DNA of 64,000 nucleotides. It comes from Otis tarda. Taxonomy: Eukaryota; Chordata; Aves; Otidiformes; Otididae. Below the pieces are notes generated by a model. That model saw only the letters and a program-made list of their open reading frames with translations, made no database searches and was not told where the DNA came from. Made by a program: the position numbers and the translations under genes. How positions within the stretch are numbered: the stretch's first letter is position 1; each line of letters begins with the position of its first letter. The DNA is taken from assembly GCA_026413225.1 (NCBI GenBank), contig CM048557.1, positions 23,104,871 to 23,168,870 of the forward strand, in the 5' to 3' direction. This document shows, piece by piece, positions 10,901-24,518 of the stretch.

Positions 10901-12539
10901 ATTGTCTGATATGAAATGAGAAATTCTTCTGTCTAACTGGTTTTGTGCACTGCCTGAACACCAACCACAAGTTTATACGCAAAGTATACTGCCTCTCTCA
11001 TCATCCGTGTTTCTGGCTTTCAGCAGTAAAGTAGAACACTGAAAAACTGTTCTTGATAGAAGAGGTTATGCAAATTTCATTGATTTCATATGGAAGTACA
11101 AAGTGAAATAAAAAAAAAAAAGATAAACATGACAAGGGATATTTTATTGTTCGTCAGGACGAAGGATCCTTGCCTTCTGTTTGAGAGCTGCACTATAAAG
11201 AGCGCTATCCGATTTGCTGTTACAAAATTTGTCAGTGTAGATCTCAAACTAAGTGTTTAAACTAATCTTTCTGACTCCTTGGAGGCATCTTACTGTCACC
11301 TTTTTATTAGAGATGTAATTTTTCATGGGCACCAGTTGATGTCCTACATGTTCAGCTCATTTGAGTAGAAAATATGCTTTGAGAAAACATGGTTCTAAAT
11401 ATCAGTTTCCTCTTAGAGTTAGTCTTAGGCAGTAAACAGTGGTGCGTACTTCTGGTTTCTGTCTGGGTTTAAGACCTTTTAACTGGAATTATCTTTAATG
11501 ATTCTCTGCATGCAGTAGTCGAGCATCAAAAAAGTTCTCCCTTCTCAGACTGACAATCAAATTAATTTCAGTCCCAGTTCTCCACTTTTCTGTTCTCTGT
11601 TCTCTTCTCCCTCCACTATAATTTGTTCAACTGTCTTCTGGCACAGACAGCTGGTGTAAAGAAGAATTAATTTTCCAAATTTGGCACTGATATGAAGAGG
11701 TTGGAAGTGTAGCCACACCATTTTTGAAGTCATTAATAAAATTCCAGCTCATTGCCAACTTTAATAAAGGATTATAATTTACAGACATGCAGAATGAACT
11801 TGAAAAGATGTAAACGACACTGAATACTTCATAACTGAATGGATAAATCATGATAACCAACTGACAGTAGAAAAATCTTGTGCGTGTTATAAGAAATCGA
11901 AACCATGTGACAAATGACATATAACTTCAATTGTAAAACTTTCAAAAGATCTTGGAAACTAATTATTCTAACTTCTTTCTCAAATAATAGGCTTATCTTA
12001 CATGGCTCTATGTGCCTGTGTCACAATGCCCATTTGTTTGGTAATCTAAGTATAGCTTTTTAAAGGTTTTTTTCCTTACTACAGAAGCATCAGGATTTTT
12101 TTAGTCACAGTAGAGCACAATACCGCAGCAAGCTGTGTATTTTGGGATGGGCAAACCACCCTTTGGATTCTGAGGACAGGCAATCGGTTTCACATGAAGG
12201 ATTTCAGCAGGACTATTACTTTCACTGAGCTTCCATGCAAACTCACCTAGAAGACAAAATGTACCATGAATTAATCATTTGACTCCGGTAAAACTTCGAA
12301 GTATTTCTGAACTTTTTCTGAGCCTTCACTGCTTGAGGGAAGCTCCCTTTAAAGACACTCATTGCACTGTGGTTTTATTTGGTGCTCAGAAACACTCTAT
12401 GAGAGCTGTGAACAGTGCTTAGCTTGCAAGTTAGTGTTGTATCCTTGTTATCTTACTAATTTTTCTCCATTTATTTTTTGTATTCACTTGTTGAGTTTTT
12501 GCTTATATCACTAATTGTCATAAGGTAGGAGGAAGCTTC
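7944..12539. other. Long AT-rich region without a recognisable gene
   Basis: No ORF with protein-like composition was found on either strand. Homopolymer A/T runs occur at about 9717-9725, 9930-9942, 10630-10649 and 11110-11121. No transposon family was recognised; very old repeats could be missed by eye. Confidence 0.55.
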
Positions 12540-12940
12540 ATTCCTGAGGTCAAGAAAATGGGTTGAGAGCATTACATGTCAGGGCCCTGAGTGCAGCCCA
12601 CCCTTGGAGGAGTAAGATGACTCTGTCCAGGGTCACCTCCTTTGCTGCTGAGAGCTGCTGTGAATGAGGTGGGAGACAGAGCCTACCTCCTCCTCGTAGT
12701 GCCCAACTTGATCGTACTACAGCTATGCCTGTGCACAGTCTCACACCTCTTTGATGCTGACCCTGATCCTGACCTTCTGACTTGACTTCTTGGCTTGACC
12801 TCAGACCTGCCTCGCTGCAGTGGTCTTGAATAGTGGACTGGGTGCTGCTGCTGACATAGGGCTTGCTTTCTCTCTGCCTGCTCGGGTGGAAAGGCCTGCA
12901 GCAAAAGTGTATGGTAAGTACTATTACTTTCATTTTGCCA
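12540..12940. other. GC-richer island, possible decayed repeat
   Basis: This 0.4-kb block stands out from AT-rich flanks. It contains a run of CTGACC/CTTGACCT-like words at about 12757-12812 and stays open in two minus-strand frames. The peptides (rich in Ser, Gln and Arg) resemble no family I know. A worn LTR fragment is one possibility; an exon is not excluded but no convincing splice sites were seen. Confidence 0.25.
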
Positions 12941-14426
12941 CCAATTCCTAGTCACTGTCTAAGTTGCAAATGATCTGATTCCTTGGCTTAGATGATAAGT
13001 GCCTCCCTATATAGTTCCCTTCTTTCTCAGACCCGAAGCATCCTTTTTTTACAATCACTGTTAGTTCTGCAAGGAGCAGTACTCTGGTTTTCGTCTTGAT
13101 CTAAACTCTCTTAGTTACTACCCTTCAAGAAACACAGAGGACTTTACCATTACCAAAAAAAAAAAAAAGAGAGAGAGAGAAAAAAAAAAAAGGAGACTAA
13201 AAAAGGAGAAATCAAAAATCAAATAAACTGAATAAAAAGAAATTATTGATAAAGGCATACTTCCAAATGCCATCTGTAATAGGAATAGTGGCAATATATG
13301 CCTGGAATACCTTATCATAAAAGGATGCAAATCAAAACTCATTTCCCTTTATTTTGCTTTGTTGACAGCAGATGTTTTGAACATTAAAAGCAGACAGTGT
13401 ATGTTTGGAGAGACATATTAAATGAGTCTTTGGAATGACTGACACTACTGAGATGTACGGAAGTGATTGATGAATAGATGGTCAAGTCTACTGACTTTGA
13501 GGCTATCATAGACTTATCTTTGTTGAGTACATAAAATGAAGATGCTGACTAAGATTTTGATTAATAGTTCTATCTAGGAGCTGAATTATTCAACAACTAA
13601 AAATACACTTTAAAAAGGAGAGATTCTTTTTCTTAAAGTCTTTTTAAAAGCTTAGAATGCTGATTAGAAATAGGCTGTAAAATTCAAATCAGCATGCATG
13701 TGATTTGTTTGCTTGCTTGTTTTGCTAAAATTGTATTTTATCTGAAATAAAACATACAATGAAAGATGTATGAGAAGAGATCTTGGTGGTCTGTTTTACC
13801 TACAGGAACTTGTTAGTTAAGCTTTGCCAAGATTGTACTTGCTTTGTTGGTTTTAAAAGCTGATGAACATTTATGTAATGTTCATATAAATGTGAACCAC
13901 AAAGACAGAATTATTTCATGTTTAACGGATGTCAATGTTTCAGCATTAAATCCTGTTTATTTACAGCAGATAATAACAATGTCTTGCAGCCTCTCCAACT
14001 GGTGATCTACACTAGTGACTTATGCTGCCTGTTGAATATTTAACCTTATCTTTGCTATCGTATCAGTAAAGATAGACATTTAAAATGAAATTCAAGCTGC
14101 TACATCAATCTTTGCTTTTGAAAGTAAATAGGTTTTTTTTTTTCATTCAGCTTCTGGTATTAGAAAAGCTGCAAGACAGATGACGTCAGACAGGAGTTTC
14201 ACAGGACATATTTTTTTTCCAAAGATTGAGAACAGCTGTTCTTTTGCAGTGCCAGGGAAGTATTTGGAGATGTCTCACTAACACTGTGCTAAAGGTACAG
14301 TAGTTGTGTCAAGGTGGTCACAGTTATGGACAGTTTTTTCATGCTGGACTCAACCCACCCACTTGGATGGAGTAATGTTGCAGGACAAATTCTGCACACA
14401 TGGCATGGAATCCCAAAGACAGACAC
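12941..14426. other. AT-rich region without a recognisable gene
   Basis: Nothing was recognised apart from the A/GA tract at 13155-13191. Confidence 0.55.
13155..13191. repeat. Low-complexity A-run / (GA)n / A-run
   Basis: A poly-A run, then GA dinucleotides, then poly-A, followed by further purine-rich sequence. Confidence 0.85.
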
Positions 14427-14485
14427 TAGTTGGACTCAATGATCTTAGAGGTGTTTTCCAACTGTAATGATTCTGCGATTCTATG
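14427..14485 (+). mobile_element. CR1 3' tail fragment
   Basis: TTGGACTCAATGATCTTAGA followed by a degenerate pair of octamers (ATTCTGCG, ATTCTATG) matches the last 60 bases of CR1. Sequence upstream (14340-14426) may be more of the same old insertion but is too diverged to call. Confidence 0.8.
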
Positions 14486-15126
14486 CTACACTAGGTATAT
14501 TCATGTTCTTCAATAATGCTATGAACTAATTAGTATACAGCAGAAGTTCTTAGATGTATAGGATATGAAAATTCATGTTTACTGACTGACCATAATGCAG
14601 ATAAGTTCATTCTAGCTTATAACAACTTTAAGTAACTTACTAATGTTTTCTGAATCCTGGCACCATCCAGGAATCAGTGTTGGTTGAGTCTACCTTAGTG
14701 CATGCGTGACACCACCTAATTCACAGCATTAGTGAAAATACTTGCAATGTTTTAACTAAGAATGCTGCATCATTTAAACATCAAAGAATATCTATTTCTT
14801 CCATTAAAGAAAATTCTTCCATGCATTTGTTATAATGATGATTATAATTATAACTGACGCATCCTAGGGCTTTCCACAGAACTGTAATTGGTATGGTGAT
14901 GATCCAAGCTTTGGCTATCCAGGTAAAGGGAATAGAAGCCCTGTCTAAGAGGCAGTAAGATAGCCCATTACCCTTGCCTCTCCTTCTTTGTTCCCCTTCA
15001 ACCCCCTTGACTCCCATACAGTACCAAAGGGATGCCTCTCTCTTGGTAATAGGTACATTACTTCTCTATACCGGAGAGGTCCTAAGGGTGTCTAGCTGAC
15101 AGCACAGGACAAAAACCGCAGTCAGT

Positions 15127-15155
15127 CTGATTGGTGGCAGGCTGATTGGTGGCAG
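15127..15155. repeat. Tandem duplication of a 14-15-bp unit
   Basis: CTGATTGGTGGCAG occurs twice, separated by a single G. Confidence 0.8.
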
Positions 15156-15956
15156 ATCTGATGGATGACTTTGTAAGAACTGTCTCTTCTGGACCTAGCT
15201 GAGGAACAAGTCTAGATTCCTGAGAGAGGTGTTGAGGTGGGCACAATGTCTTGTTTGCCCTCCTCATGGTGGAGAATGCAGCTATGGCTCTGCTTTCAGC
15301 TCTCTCACAGGGCCTCCTATTTCTGTGCAAGGTAGTCCTGCTGCGTCTTGTGTTTTGCAGAGGTCTTGGTGGTATAGAAATGAGTATGAGCCTTGAAGGT
15401 CTTTCTAAAGAAGTACATAGTGAGAGTTGTAATGAAGGAGTTAGCCTACATGTGTAGAGCTATACAAGAAGGAGACTGATGGGAGGTGTTGCATATCTGC
15501 TCTGGAAAGACCTTTCCTTCATGGTGGTGCAACGACCTGAAAAGATCTGAGGGAATGTAGTTTCTTGATCTGACATAGAGTGTTTCTTTCTGTGTAAGCA
15601 GAATGCTTGCCCTTGAGCAGCTGAATAATGACTAAAAGCAAGCACCTAGTCTAGACATGGTATCTCACCTAATTTTGGACTACCACTTTCAGTCAGAAGA
15701 ATTGTACCCATAGTGAAAAAGGAAATAAAATCTTGAAGCCTTATGAGTTTTCCTTGTCACTGCTCCACAAACTAAACAAAGCACAAGAAAAAGCAGATGG
15801 TGGGTATTTTAATGCCTTAACATGTCTGCTTGTCTAGGAAAGGGAGCTTCTCATCACTGTTACTTTCTGAGCAAGTCTAATAATTTCCACTAAAAATTTC
15901 TATGAAAGTTCTCACAGCACATCCAGGTTTTGCTAGTTTTTCTTTTTCTTGGTGGT

Positions 15957-16037
15957 TATTTTTTTTTGTGGGTTCTTTTTTTTTTTTTGCTTTGGGTTTT
16001 TGTTTGGTTGTGGTTTTTTTTTGTTGTTGTTGTTGTT
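15957..16037. repeat. T/G-rich low-complexity tract with (GTT)n
   Basis: Long T runs broken by G, ending in a GTT triplet array at 16023-16037. Confidence 0.8.
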
Positions 16038-18008
16038 TAGTTCAATATATTTTCAGGAGAAAAACAAAGTTCCTTGACAAGAAAAGTTACAGCTTTTGTA
16101 TTTTTCCCTGAAAGCATCTATTTTAGTCAAATTGTCAAAATATGCTAATCTCTTGACAGCCAGAAATTATGTAGGTGTCTAAATATACGGAAAATGATTT
16201 TGTTGTTAATTGTGGCAGCATCTGGAGGAGTGTCCGATCTTATAAGTAGCTCATGCCTATCCAATTTAAAGAGCTGCCAGCTGGTTCAAACTATGCACAT
16301 GGGCTTCATTTTCTTTGCTGCAGGAAACTGAAGAATTCTCCTGGAGCAAGTAATGTCTGAACAGTGCTTAGTGTTACTCGCTGGGGTATGGTGACAGCTT
16401 CATGCTGTTATAATATGATGAAAGCTCTGATTAATAGTACTAGGCTGGTTTTTTAAAGGTATTTGGTCAAGCAGCTTTGCCTATGTATTCAGATCAGTCT
16501 TTCATAAAATCAAGAGAAGAATTAGTATTGTTGCCTCACTGTATGTATCATTCATCCCAAACTCTTTAATTATAAATATTGAATTATGTGTAATTTATGT
16601 TATCAATATGCCATGGTTTTTTGCCTAATGTGTAAAAAAAAAGCACATTATTATTTTCTATAGAAAATTCTTAAGAATGTACCTACAGGACAAAGCCTGC
16701 TGCAGAAAACTTAAATGAGGAATATGATATTTTACATTTGTAAATCATAACATGTATTATTAGTGAAAAAGAAAAGCAGATTTTAAATACATACATGACA
16801 AAGTAATAATGCAGACAAAACTTGCTTTGTATAGGTAGAAAGTCGAGCTCCCACTTTCTGCAATGCACTGATTTCTGGAACAGAGACTGGCTGAAACTTA
16901 ATGAACAAAATGTTCAGGAAAGTGTACCTTGAAGTTTATTAAGTGGTAATTGAAAATTTTAAGATTAAATGTTCTTCGTAGAAGGAGGGAGGAAGCGAAG
17001 CATTTTTTTTTTTCGAAAACACATTGTTTGGATTGCATTTTAGTCTTAAAAAGGTTTGTTTTCACATCATTGGAAGATATTTTACTTTTGTTGTTCCAAA
17101 ATGTTGTTCTTTTATATATGTGTTTTTATTCTGATCTTTTACATTTTTTTTTAATATAAAGCTAAGTTTTAAAATTGCTTAAAATTAATTGTAAAACATT
17201 TTAATGAAAAATATATACTAGTAATTTATCCACTTGCTTTATTTTTGCCTGACTGTAGCAAAAAAAAATTGTTTCAGGTAGGAAGATTTCCTGAGAAATG
17301 CAGTTAGAACGATTTAGACCTTTAGGACTAGTAAGATTTGAGAAGCCTGTTTCTTTTCTGAAACTCAAAAACCTGAATGTAAGAATGTAAACTGTTTGAA
17401 TCTGCAAGCAATTTTGGAGCTTCACAGAAGGCAAAGCCTGCTTAGCTCATTCTTTCCATCTTTTTAGCATCATTTCCACAAAATACTTTCTCATATTTTA
17501 GTCCAGTCTAGTTTTAGAAGCCTCCAGAGACAGCAGTCCTAAATGTCTCCAGCTGGAGAACTACCCCACAGACTGGCAGACCTCTCGGTGGGAAGGCAAA
17601 ATGAATCCAGGCCTCACGTGAGAATCCTACAGTGACTGATTTCTGCCGTGGCTGGACTGGCAGAGCCTTGCTCCCTCTTCCTCAGCAGCTCTGCTTTTGA
17701 ATGCACATTAACCAGGGAGCTCAGTATGATGAACAGTAGGACCGAAAATTTATTTGAATTAGACGACAAGCTGCAATGTGTGTTAAAAGTGCTCTAAATC
17801 TCTTAGGACCACATTCTTTTTTCAGATGTCATGTTGAGGGCCCCAGTGTGGGCAGGAAATATGATTGTTCTCTAGTGGTTACAAGTTCTACTCCTCAGGC
17901 CTCGGATGTTTCATTAAAGCCCAGTAAAATATTTGCAAAGGCAGACAGTGACCTAGTGCATAGAGGTTGATTTTGCAACCCTAGAAATACTGGGCAACCA
18001 TTAAAAAA

Positions 18009-18035
18009 CAACCAACCAACCAACCAACCAACCAA
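18009..18035. repeat. (CCAA)n microsatellite
   Basis: About six CAAC/CCAA units in tandem. Confidence 0.9.
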
Positions 18036-21000
18036 AAGACTTGTGGTAGTGTCCTAAAACGCCATGTGCATCCAAGCCTTAAATCTATGCATATTCAAAC
18101 AATTCTTACTTAAAGATGTTGTAAAATCACCAGTTTGCATCCTGACCTCTGGTTTTCCTTAAAATATAACATTAAAAAATACATTACAGTACATAAACTT
18201 TTTCTATGAGCAGTAACACATGCAATTTATTGCTGTGGTAACAAAAGTTAAGGATAGTACTGTAAATACAGTCGATGCATACAAATTGTTTCTCTGCATT
18301 ATAATAATGTGTGCATGAGCAGTTTCGCTTATGATGTTTGAATGATCAGAATATCATAGTATAAGAAACATAATTTATTCTCACATTTATTTGTTTATTT
18401 AAAACACAAGCCATTATACACGCTTCAACAACCAGTACTGTGTAACCTATTCCTTTACATTTCTGTGCTTGCAAATTGTGCTTGAAGGGATAAGACTCAC
18501 ATATTTCATCTGAAGCCTCATTAAATGTGCGCTGGATGAAGCTCCAATAATAAATGTGAAAAGGAAGGATGTGCTACTCCCCTCCCCCCTGCCATCTTCT
18601 TGCCAACTATATATCATCATGATATTAAAACATTTAGCATGTGATAGAGAAAATAAGTGATGCACAAAGTGTGTTGCAGGTAAGAGGTAGGAAATCCAAC
18701 CTCAGTGACATAGTGGACAACATGCAAAGTAGCGAATCTTGGAGAGGCCTTGACAGAAGGAGAAACAGCAAATACTCTGGTGATTCTGATTGGCAACTTT
18801 GCAAGTGAACCTTTGTGGAAAGTTGCATACAATCATCTATCGCAACCAGGTATTGATTTTCAGACTTGATTTTGAAACAAAGTTTGGAGATCATAGGCAA
18901 CATTTGAGTAATATGTTTCATTGTCTTTGGACAAAGTCCACTGCTCTGCTTCCCTCTGCCTGTGTCCAGAGGATGCTTGGCAGGCCATGCCCCTAATGCT
19001 GTGCATTTCTCTAGTGTGGCTGGTTCTTCCTTGCAGCTATCCTCAGTGCCCACTGACAAAGGGATGTACTGATGTTGGACTATAATAATTTCCTTTTCTT
19101 TATTCCAGCTTACCGTACATAGCTTTAATGCAAGAGTGAGCTTTCTCATTGTTTAATATAATACTCAGCATAACTTTCAGCTGTGAACATTTTTCTATCA
19201 GTCTTATATCTACCAACAAATTTGCTAGTTCATGTCAAATCAAGAGCAGTCAGACTTATTTTTCAATCTATTCAAATGGAAAGGTTAAGAAGTCTACAGC
19301 GTAAGTTTGCATTTAGTTGGGTTAGCTCTTTAAAAATATTAATGAGAAACTAAGTTTCTTTAAGAGAATCTGGTAATTTTTAAAAACATGAAATTAACAG
19401 AAAGGGAAATACAAGCTTTATATTTTTACTTAAAATTAATACAATATAGATGATGATATTATAAGTTCTTTCTATCTAATGTATTTCAGAATCCTGATTT
19501 CTTTTGGAGAGAATGATTCACAATCAAAGTTAAGTTCATTTTCTATACCATTATATACTGCCCATGACAGTATATTCAGACCATGGAGACATCAGAGGAA
19601 CTGTGTTGTTGCTGCATTTTATGATAAAACATAACTTTTTGCTGGAAAATACTCCAGTGCAATCCATTCATATCACACTGGCAACAAAACAGCCACCAAA
19701 CAAAAATACTCTTGTTGTCTTGAAATGTTATTTTTTTTTTCAACACAAAATAAAACTCCTGTGAACACTCATTCAGGAAAGATTTTGGCAGAATTTTTTT
19801 GTAGTCATAGGAATTTTCCCTGACTATCCTTCACCTGCTTATAAATTCTCAGTCCTTCATATGCCAAGAAAATAGCAGGAAAGGATTTGGCTCCAGAAAA
19901 GAAAAAGAATAAATTGTCAAAAATCAAGTCTCAGAATGAAAGAAGCAGCATAAGACCTAAGTTGTCCACAAGCCATATAAGCATTTAAAAGATCACAACA
20001 GAAGCTGCCTCCTGTTTTGTGTTTGCAAAAAGTTTTCTTTCTGTTTGAAGGTGCTTGTTGCTGGAAATCAAAGTCATTGCAAATAATTCATGATCAGAAA
20101 CAGGATTCAATGGATTTCTAAGATTACCTTGTCCAAGTAGACTGGTTGGTTTGATGGGTAAAAAGTATGGGAAGAACCAAAGGACTAGGAGTAGGTACAT
20201 TTATTGTATTTCTCCAAAAGGCTGAGATCTAACATTTATTCCAAAATGAAATTAAACAATTTAACAATTACCCTCAAACATTTGTCATTTAAATGCTTGA
20301 ACTTTTCATAAGACAAATTATCTGTGTCTGGTGGAAGAAATTCTGAAAACCAGGTAGTACCTCTTCAGGTTCATTAACTCTGAAATAACATTGTAATATA
20401 AATCATTTCCAACCCAATTTTCAAGAATAGAATTAAATATTTTTTAAAAATCAATTCTTATGCAGCAAAAAAAATCAGTTACTACCACTGCTATTATTAG
20501 CAAAGGTCATTTATCTTCCACAATCTCAAATCACATTTAATTAATCCAGATATTGCAAGATAAATCCCATTACAGCAGATGCTTTCTATCTTATCCTATG
20601 TCTTGTATAAAGTATTTTTATTAATAATGTCTCTGACATTGCCTCATTGAATTCACAGTTTTGCCTTAAGTGGAAAGGGACTTTGCTTTTGTCATCTAGA
20701 TCTGCTCATTATGAGGCACTTGTCATGTTATTGAAATCTTTGCTGATTGCATATCATTACTGCAGTTCAAGGAAATGGCTGAAAAGTTTTTAATGCCAGA
20801 TCTGATACAATGGACTTTCTTATGGGATGACAAAGACACACAGGGTAGGATTTATCTCACCTAATTTTAGCTATACCTAATCACCAGAAAGGAGTGCTTC
20901 CATAGGCTTAACCCTGCTCACATTAAACAAATCCTTAAAATGGAAAGATGTATTTGGACATATCTGTCTTTATCCATTGAAAAAAAAAAAGAAAATTTAG

Positions 21001-21498
21001 GAGTTAATACAAGCTGTATACAGCTTACATAGCTAGAGTTAGAAGAGCTCAATGATACCTGCAGTGCCTAGACAAATACTAACAGCATTAATTCCTATGG
21101 TAAGGAACTATACACCAACTATATAAAAAGGCAGAAATTTAAGTCTAGACCGATTCTGTTGAAATGCTTCCTCTTTGTCATTGTGAGCAACTAATTTTAT
21201 TGTTCTTACTTGCTAAAATAGTAAGGAGTTAGCCATGTTAAACTAAACTCACAAGCATCCCTGTTGATTTAAATGAATAAAATGTGCCTAAATAAAAATA
21301 TTTGACTATCAGTCTGTGTGAGAATAACCTAGAATATGCCTCTACTTTGAAAACAAAGTTGGCAATGATGACTGTGATTCAAGATGCTGATTTGGAGCTT
21401 CCTAAACTTTGAAGAAAGAGAGATTTCATACAAGAATTGTCCTTATATTGCAGGTGCAGTGACACATTTTCTTCTGCTGTTATTTATATTGTAACTCT

Positions 21499-22893
21499 CA
21501 TTTTTAAAAAGGGAAACAAGGAAGACCTGCGGAACTACAGGCCAGTCTCATCTCTGTGCCTGGCAAGGTCATGGAGCAGAGCCTCCTGGAAACCATGCTA
21601 AGGCACATGGAAAATAAGGAGGCAATTGGTGACAGCCAATATGGCTTCACTAAGGGCCAGTCATGCCTGACAAACTAATTGGCCTTTTATGACGGGGTTA
21701 CAGCATTGGTAGAGAAGGGAAGAACAACTGACATCATCTGTCTGGACTTACACTAAGCATTTTGTGCTGTCTGGTGTGACAGCCATGTCTTTTTATTGGA
21801 GAGACATGGATTTGATGGATGGACCACTCGGTGGATAAGGAATTTGCTAGATGATCTCACTCAAAGTGTTTTGGTCAATAGCTCAATGTCTAAGTGGAGA
21901 TCAATGACAAGTGGCATTCCTCAGGAGTCAGTATTGGGACTGGTGCTATTTAACATCTTTGTTGATGACACGGGATTGAGCACACCCTCAGCAAGCTTGC
22001 CAGCAATACCAAGCTGTGTGGTGTGGTTGACACGCTGGAGGGAAGGGTTGCCATCCAGAGGGACCTTGACAGGCTGGAGAGGTGGGCCTGTGCAAATCTC
22101 ATGAAGTTCAACCAGGCCAAGTGCGTGATCCTGCACGTGGGTCAGGGCAATCCCAAACACAAATACAGGCTAGGTTGAGAACAGATTGAGAGCAGCCCTG
22201 AGGAGAAGGACTTGGGTGTGCTAGTTGATGAGAAGCTCAACATAAGCCAACAATGTGCTCTTGCAGCCCAGAAAGCCAGTCACATCCTGGGCTGTGTCAG
22301 ACGAAGTATGATCAGCAGGTTGAGGGAGGTAATTCTCCCCCTCAAATTCGCTCTTGTGAGACCTCACTTGGAATACTGCCTCCAGCTCTGGAGCCCCCAA
22401 CATAAGAAGGACATGGATGTGTTGGAGCAAGTTCAGAGGAGGGCCACAAAGATGGTTAGAGGGCTGGAGCACCTCTCCTGTGAGGACAGGATGAGAGAGC
22501 TGGGATTGTTCAGTCTGGAGAAGAGAAGGCTCCAGGGAGACCTTATAGCAGCCTTGCAGTACCTAAAGCAGGCCTCCAAAAAAAAACTGAGGAGGGACTT
22601 TTGACAAGGCATGTCGTCATAGGAAAAGGGGTAATGCCTTTCAACTGAAAGAGGGTAAATTTAGATTAGATATAAGGAAGAAATTCTTCACTATGAGAGG
22701 GATGATGTTCTGGAACAGATTGCCCAGAGAAGTTGTGGATGCTCCATTCCTGGAAGTGTTCTAGGCCAGGTTGGATGGGGCTTTGAGCAACCTGGTCTAG
22801 TGGAAGGTGTCCCTTCCTGTGGCAGAGATGTTGGAACAAGATGATCTTTAAGTTCCTTCCAACCCAAACCATTCTATGATTCTGTAATTCTAT
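21499..22893 (+). pseudogene. Decayed CR1 LINE, RT and C-terminal part only
   Basis: The match begins at TTTTTAAAAAGGG, corresponding to the start of the RT palm region, and runs to a CR1 3' end with an intact ATTCTATG (22871-22878) and a worn second octamer. The reading frame is broken: stops replace codons near 21677 and in motif A (about 21751), and a deletion near 21970 shifts the frame before motif C. Motif C is LASN at 22006-22017 instead of FADD, so both catalytic aspartates are gone. The longest clean stretch is 22212-22604 ([16 protein letters not shown] to the C-terminal domain). It shares its 3' region closely with the copy ending at 29318, so both are one subfamily. It is non-functional. 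Confidence 0.93.
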
Positions 22894-23016
22894 TAAAGTA
22901 TGTTTTCTTGGCTGATTAATCTTTATTTATGCTAAGAGGGATAAGCTTAGTGTCCAGTGACTTGATAACAATTAATTAACTTAACGATTTTTTTTAAGAT
23001 TGAATTCGAAGACATG
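22894..23016. other. Short non-coding spacer
   Basis: Nothing was recognised. Confidence 0.5.
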
Positions 23017-23400
23017 TTAATTGGCAAAAGAATAAAATGTGCTGACATTGATGCTGAGTTTGTAACTGGAATTCATACTGCTGCTCTGGCAGGAGGATAG
23101 CTGAGGTACCCACTTCTTCTGTCTCTTTCCACAATCTTTGTGGGGGCAGCAGGGGGTGCAGATGCAGTGGGAGGTGGAACATTTAGCATTGACTGCTCTG
23201 CACCTTTGTCCTCCTCTGGATACCCGCAGAGGGCAACCAGAAGGAGCAGGAACACCCTTCACAGAACCTCCGAAGGTCTCATTGTAGATGCCAGATTTAC
23301 CCATGGTGTCACAAACTATCTCCACTTCCCCATCTCCTGAGCTCTGTACATGGAAAGTCACTGTTCCTAGTGCTCTTACCACACTGAAGACTATCTTGAT
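23017..23400 (-). other. Unidentified coding-like patch (possible pseudogene or exon)
   Basis: This GC-richer patch is open in all three minus-strand frames over part of its length. The longest frame (23478 to 23017) reads through TVTFHVQSSGDGEVEIVCDT and then a Cys-rich stretch CICTPCCPHKDC; its first residues come only from the neighbouring GT repeat. A second frame (23255-23073) gives a Pro/Ala-rich stretch. The first half has ordinary protein composition, the second half does not, so the patch could be a worn processed pseudogene with a frameshift near 23200. I do not recognise the family, and no poly-A tail or splice signal settles it. Confidence 0.25.
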
Positions 23401-23432
23401 TTCATAGATCAAACACGGATTTTGGAAAGTTT

Positions 23433-23434
23433 GC

Positions 23435-23474
<40 letters not shown>
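23433..23474. repeat. (GT)n microsatellite
   Basis: GT dinucleotides over 42 bases with one TTT interruption. Confidence 0.95.
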
Positions 23475-24251
23475 TCAAGGATTTTGCTGAAATAGGGCTT
23501 AAATATCATTACTTGTTCCCCAGGGACATGCTGTTGTGATTCTTGGATGCATTATTTGTTATTTATACTGCACCATCAGAGCATAATAGTCATCAAACAA
23601 ATGTTTCAGTCTTATTTGAACATCTGCTTAACCTCTTCCATTATTCTAAACTTGATTGTTAGAATCAAACAAAGGAAAACAAAAAATGAGAAGTAGATAA
23701 CATCTTGAGGCTAATAATTCTGCAACTCTGAATATAGATTAGAGCTCTTGACACATCGTCCTAAGTACCACATCAGTATCAATAAAAATAAAAGAGATGT
23801 TGGACTAATGTACAGACTAGAATCACCCCTCCCAGCCAGTCTCTTCATAAAGGCTTTCTGTTGTCCCCTGAGATGGAAACATTTTTCTAGAACTAGAGTT
23901 CTTGCTAAACTAGATGGGACCTCGTATCAATCCCCAAAAAATCAGATGTAAGCCCTGGCAATCCTGTAACAATTAACCATTGAACAGTTTTTAAAAGAAA
24001 GCTGTTAAAGACTGTGCTAGTCATCTTTATCTTCAGTCATGTCTTTAGTCAGAAGTGTATTAATGGCTGAACAGAAGATGGTGAGCAGACTTACTTATCC
24101 ATGTAGCAGTAACTAGTTAAGTGAGAACTCGTGTGAATAGTACTATGTGAATGTCCCTATGTAATCATCCCATGGTTACTGTAACTAGAAATATAAATTT
24201 GTACTTACATTATTATAATAATTACATTATTCTGAAATACTTTTTCCCTGA
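23475..24251. other. AT-rich region without a recognisable gene
   Basis: Nothing was recognised. Confidence 0.55.
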
Positions 24252-24511
24252 AAAGCTGTCCTGGTTTCGACTGGGATGGAGCTAATTTTCCTCTCAGTAG
24301 CCACTGTGTTTTGGATTTAGTATGGGATTTGGTTTCTGAACAATGTTGATAAAGACACTGATATTATGAGTTTTTGCTAAACAGACCAAGGACTGTCCGG
24401 CTTCCTAGGTCTCACTAACATGCTGGTGCAGGAAGCTGAGAGGGATACAGACAGAATAATTGACCCAAACTGGACAAAGTGAGTATTCTATGCTGTAACC
24501 ATCATGCTCAG

Positions 24512-24518
24512 TATATAA
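24512..24518 (+). promoter_or_regulatory. TATA box of the LTR
   Basis: TATATAA lies just downstream of the block CATGCTCA. The nine bases GTATATAAG are absent from the sister LTR at 5193-5806. Confidence 0.55.

Larger units (their letters stand above)
14486..21498. other. Long AT-rich region without a recognisable gene
   Basis: Short ORFs only. Simple repeats are listed separately. The patch 17520-17700 is GC-richer but not identifiable. No LINE, LTR or RNA gene was recognised. Confidence 0.55.
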
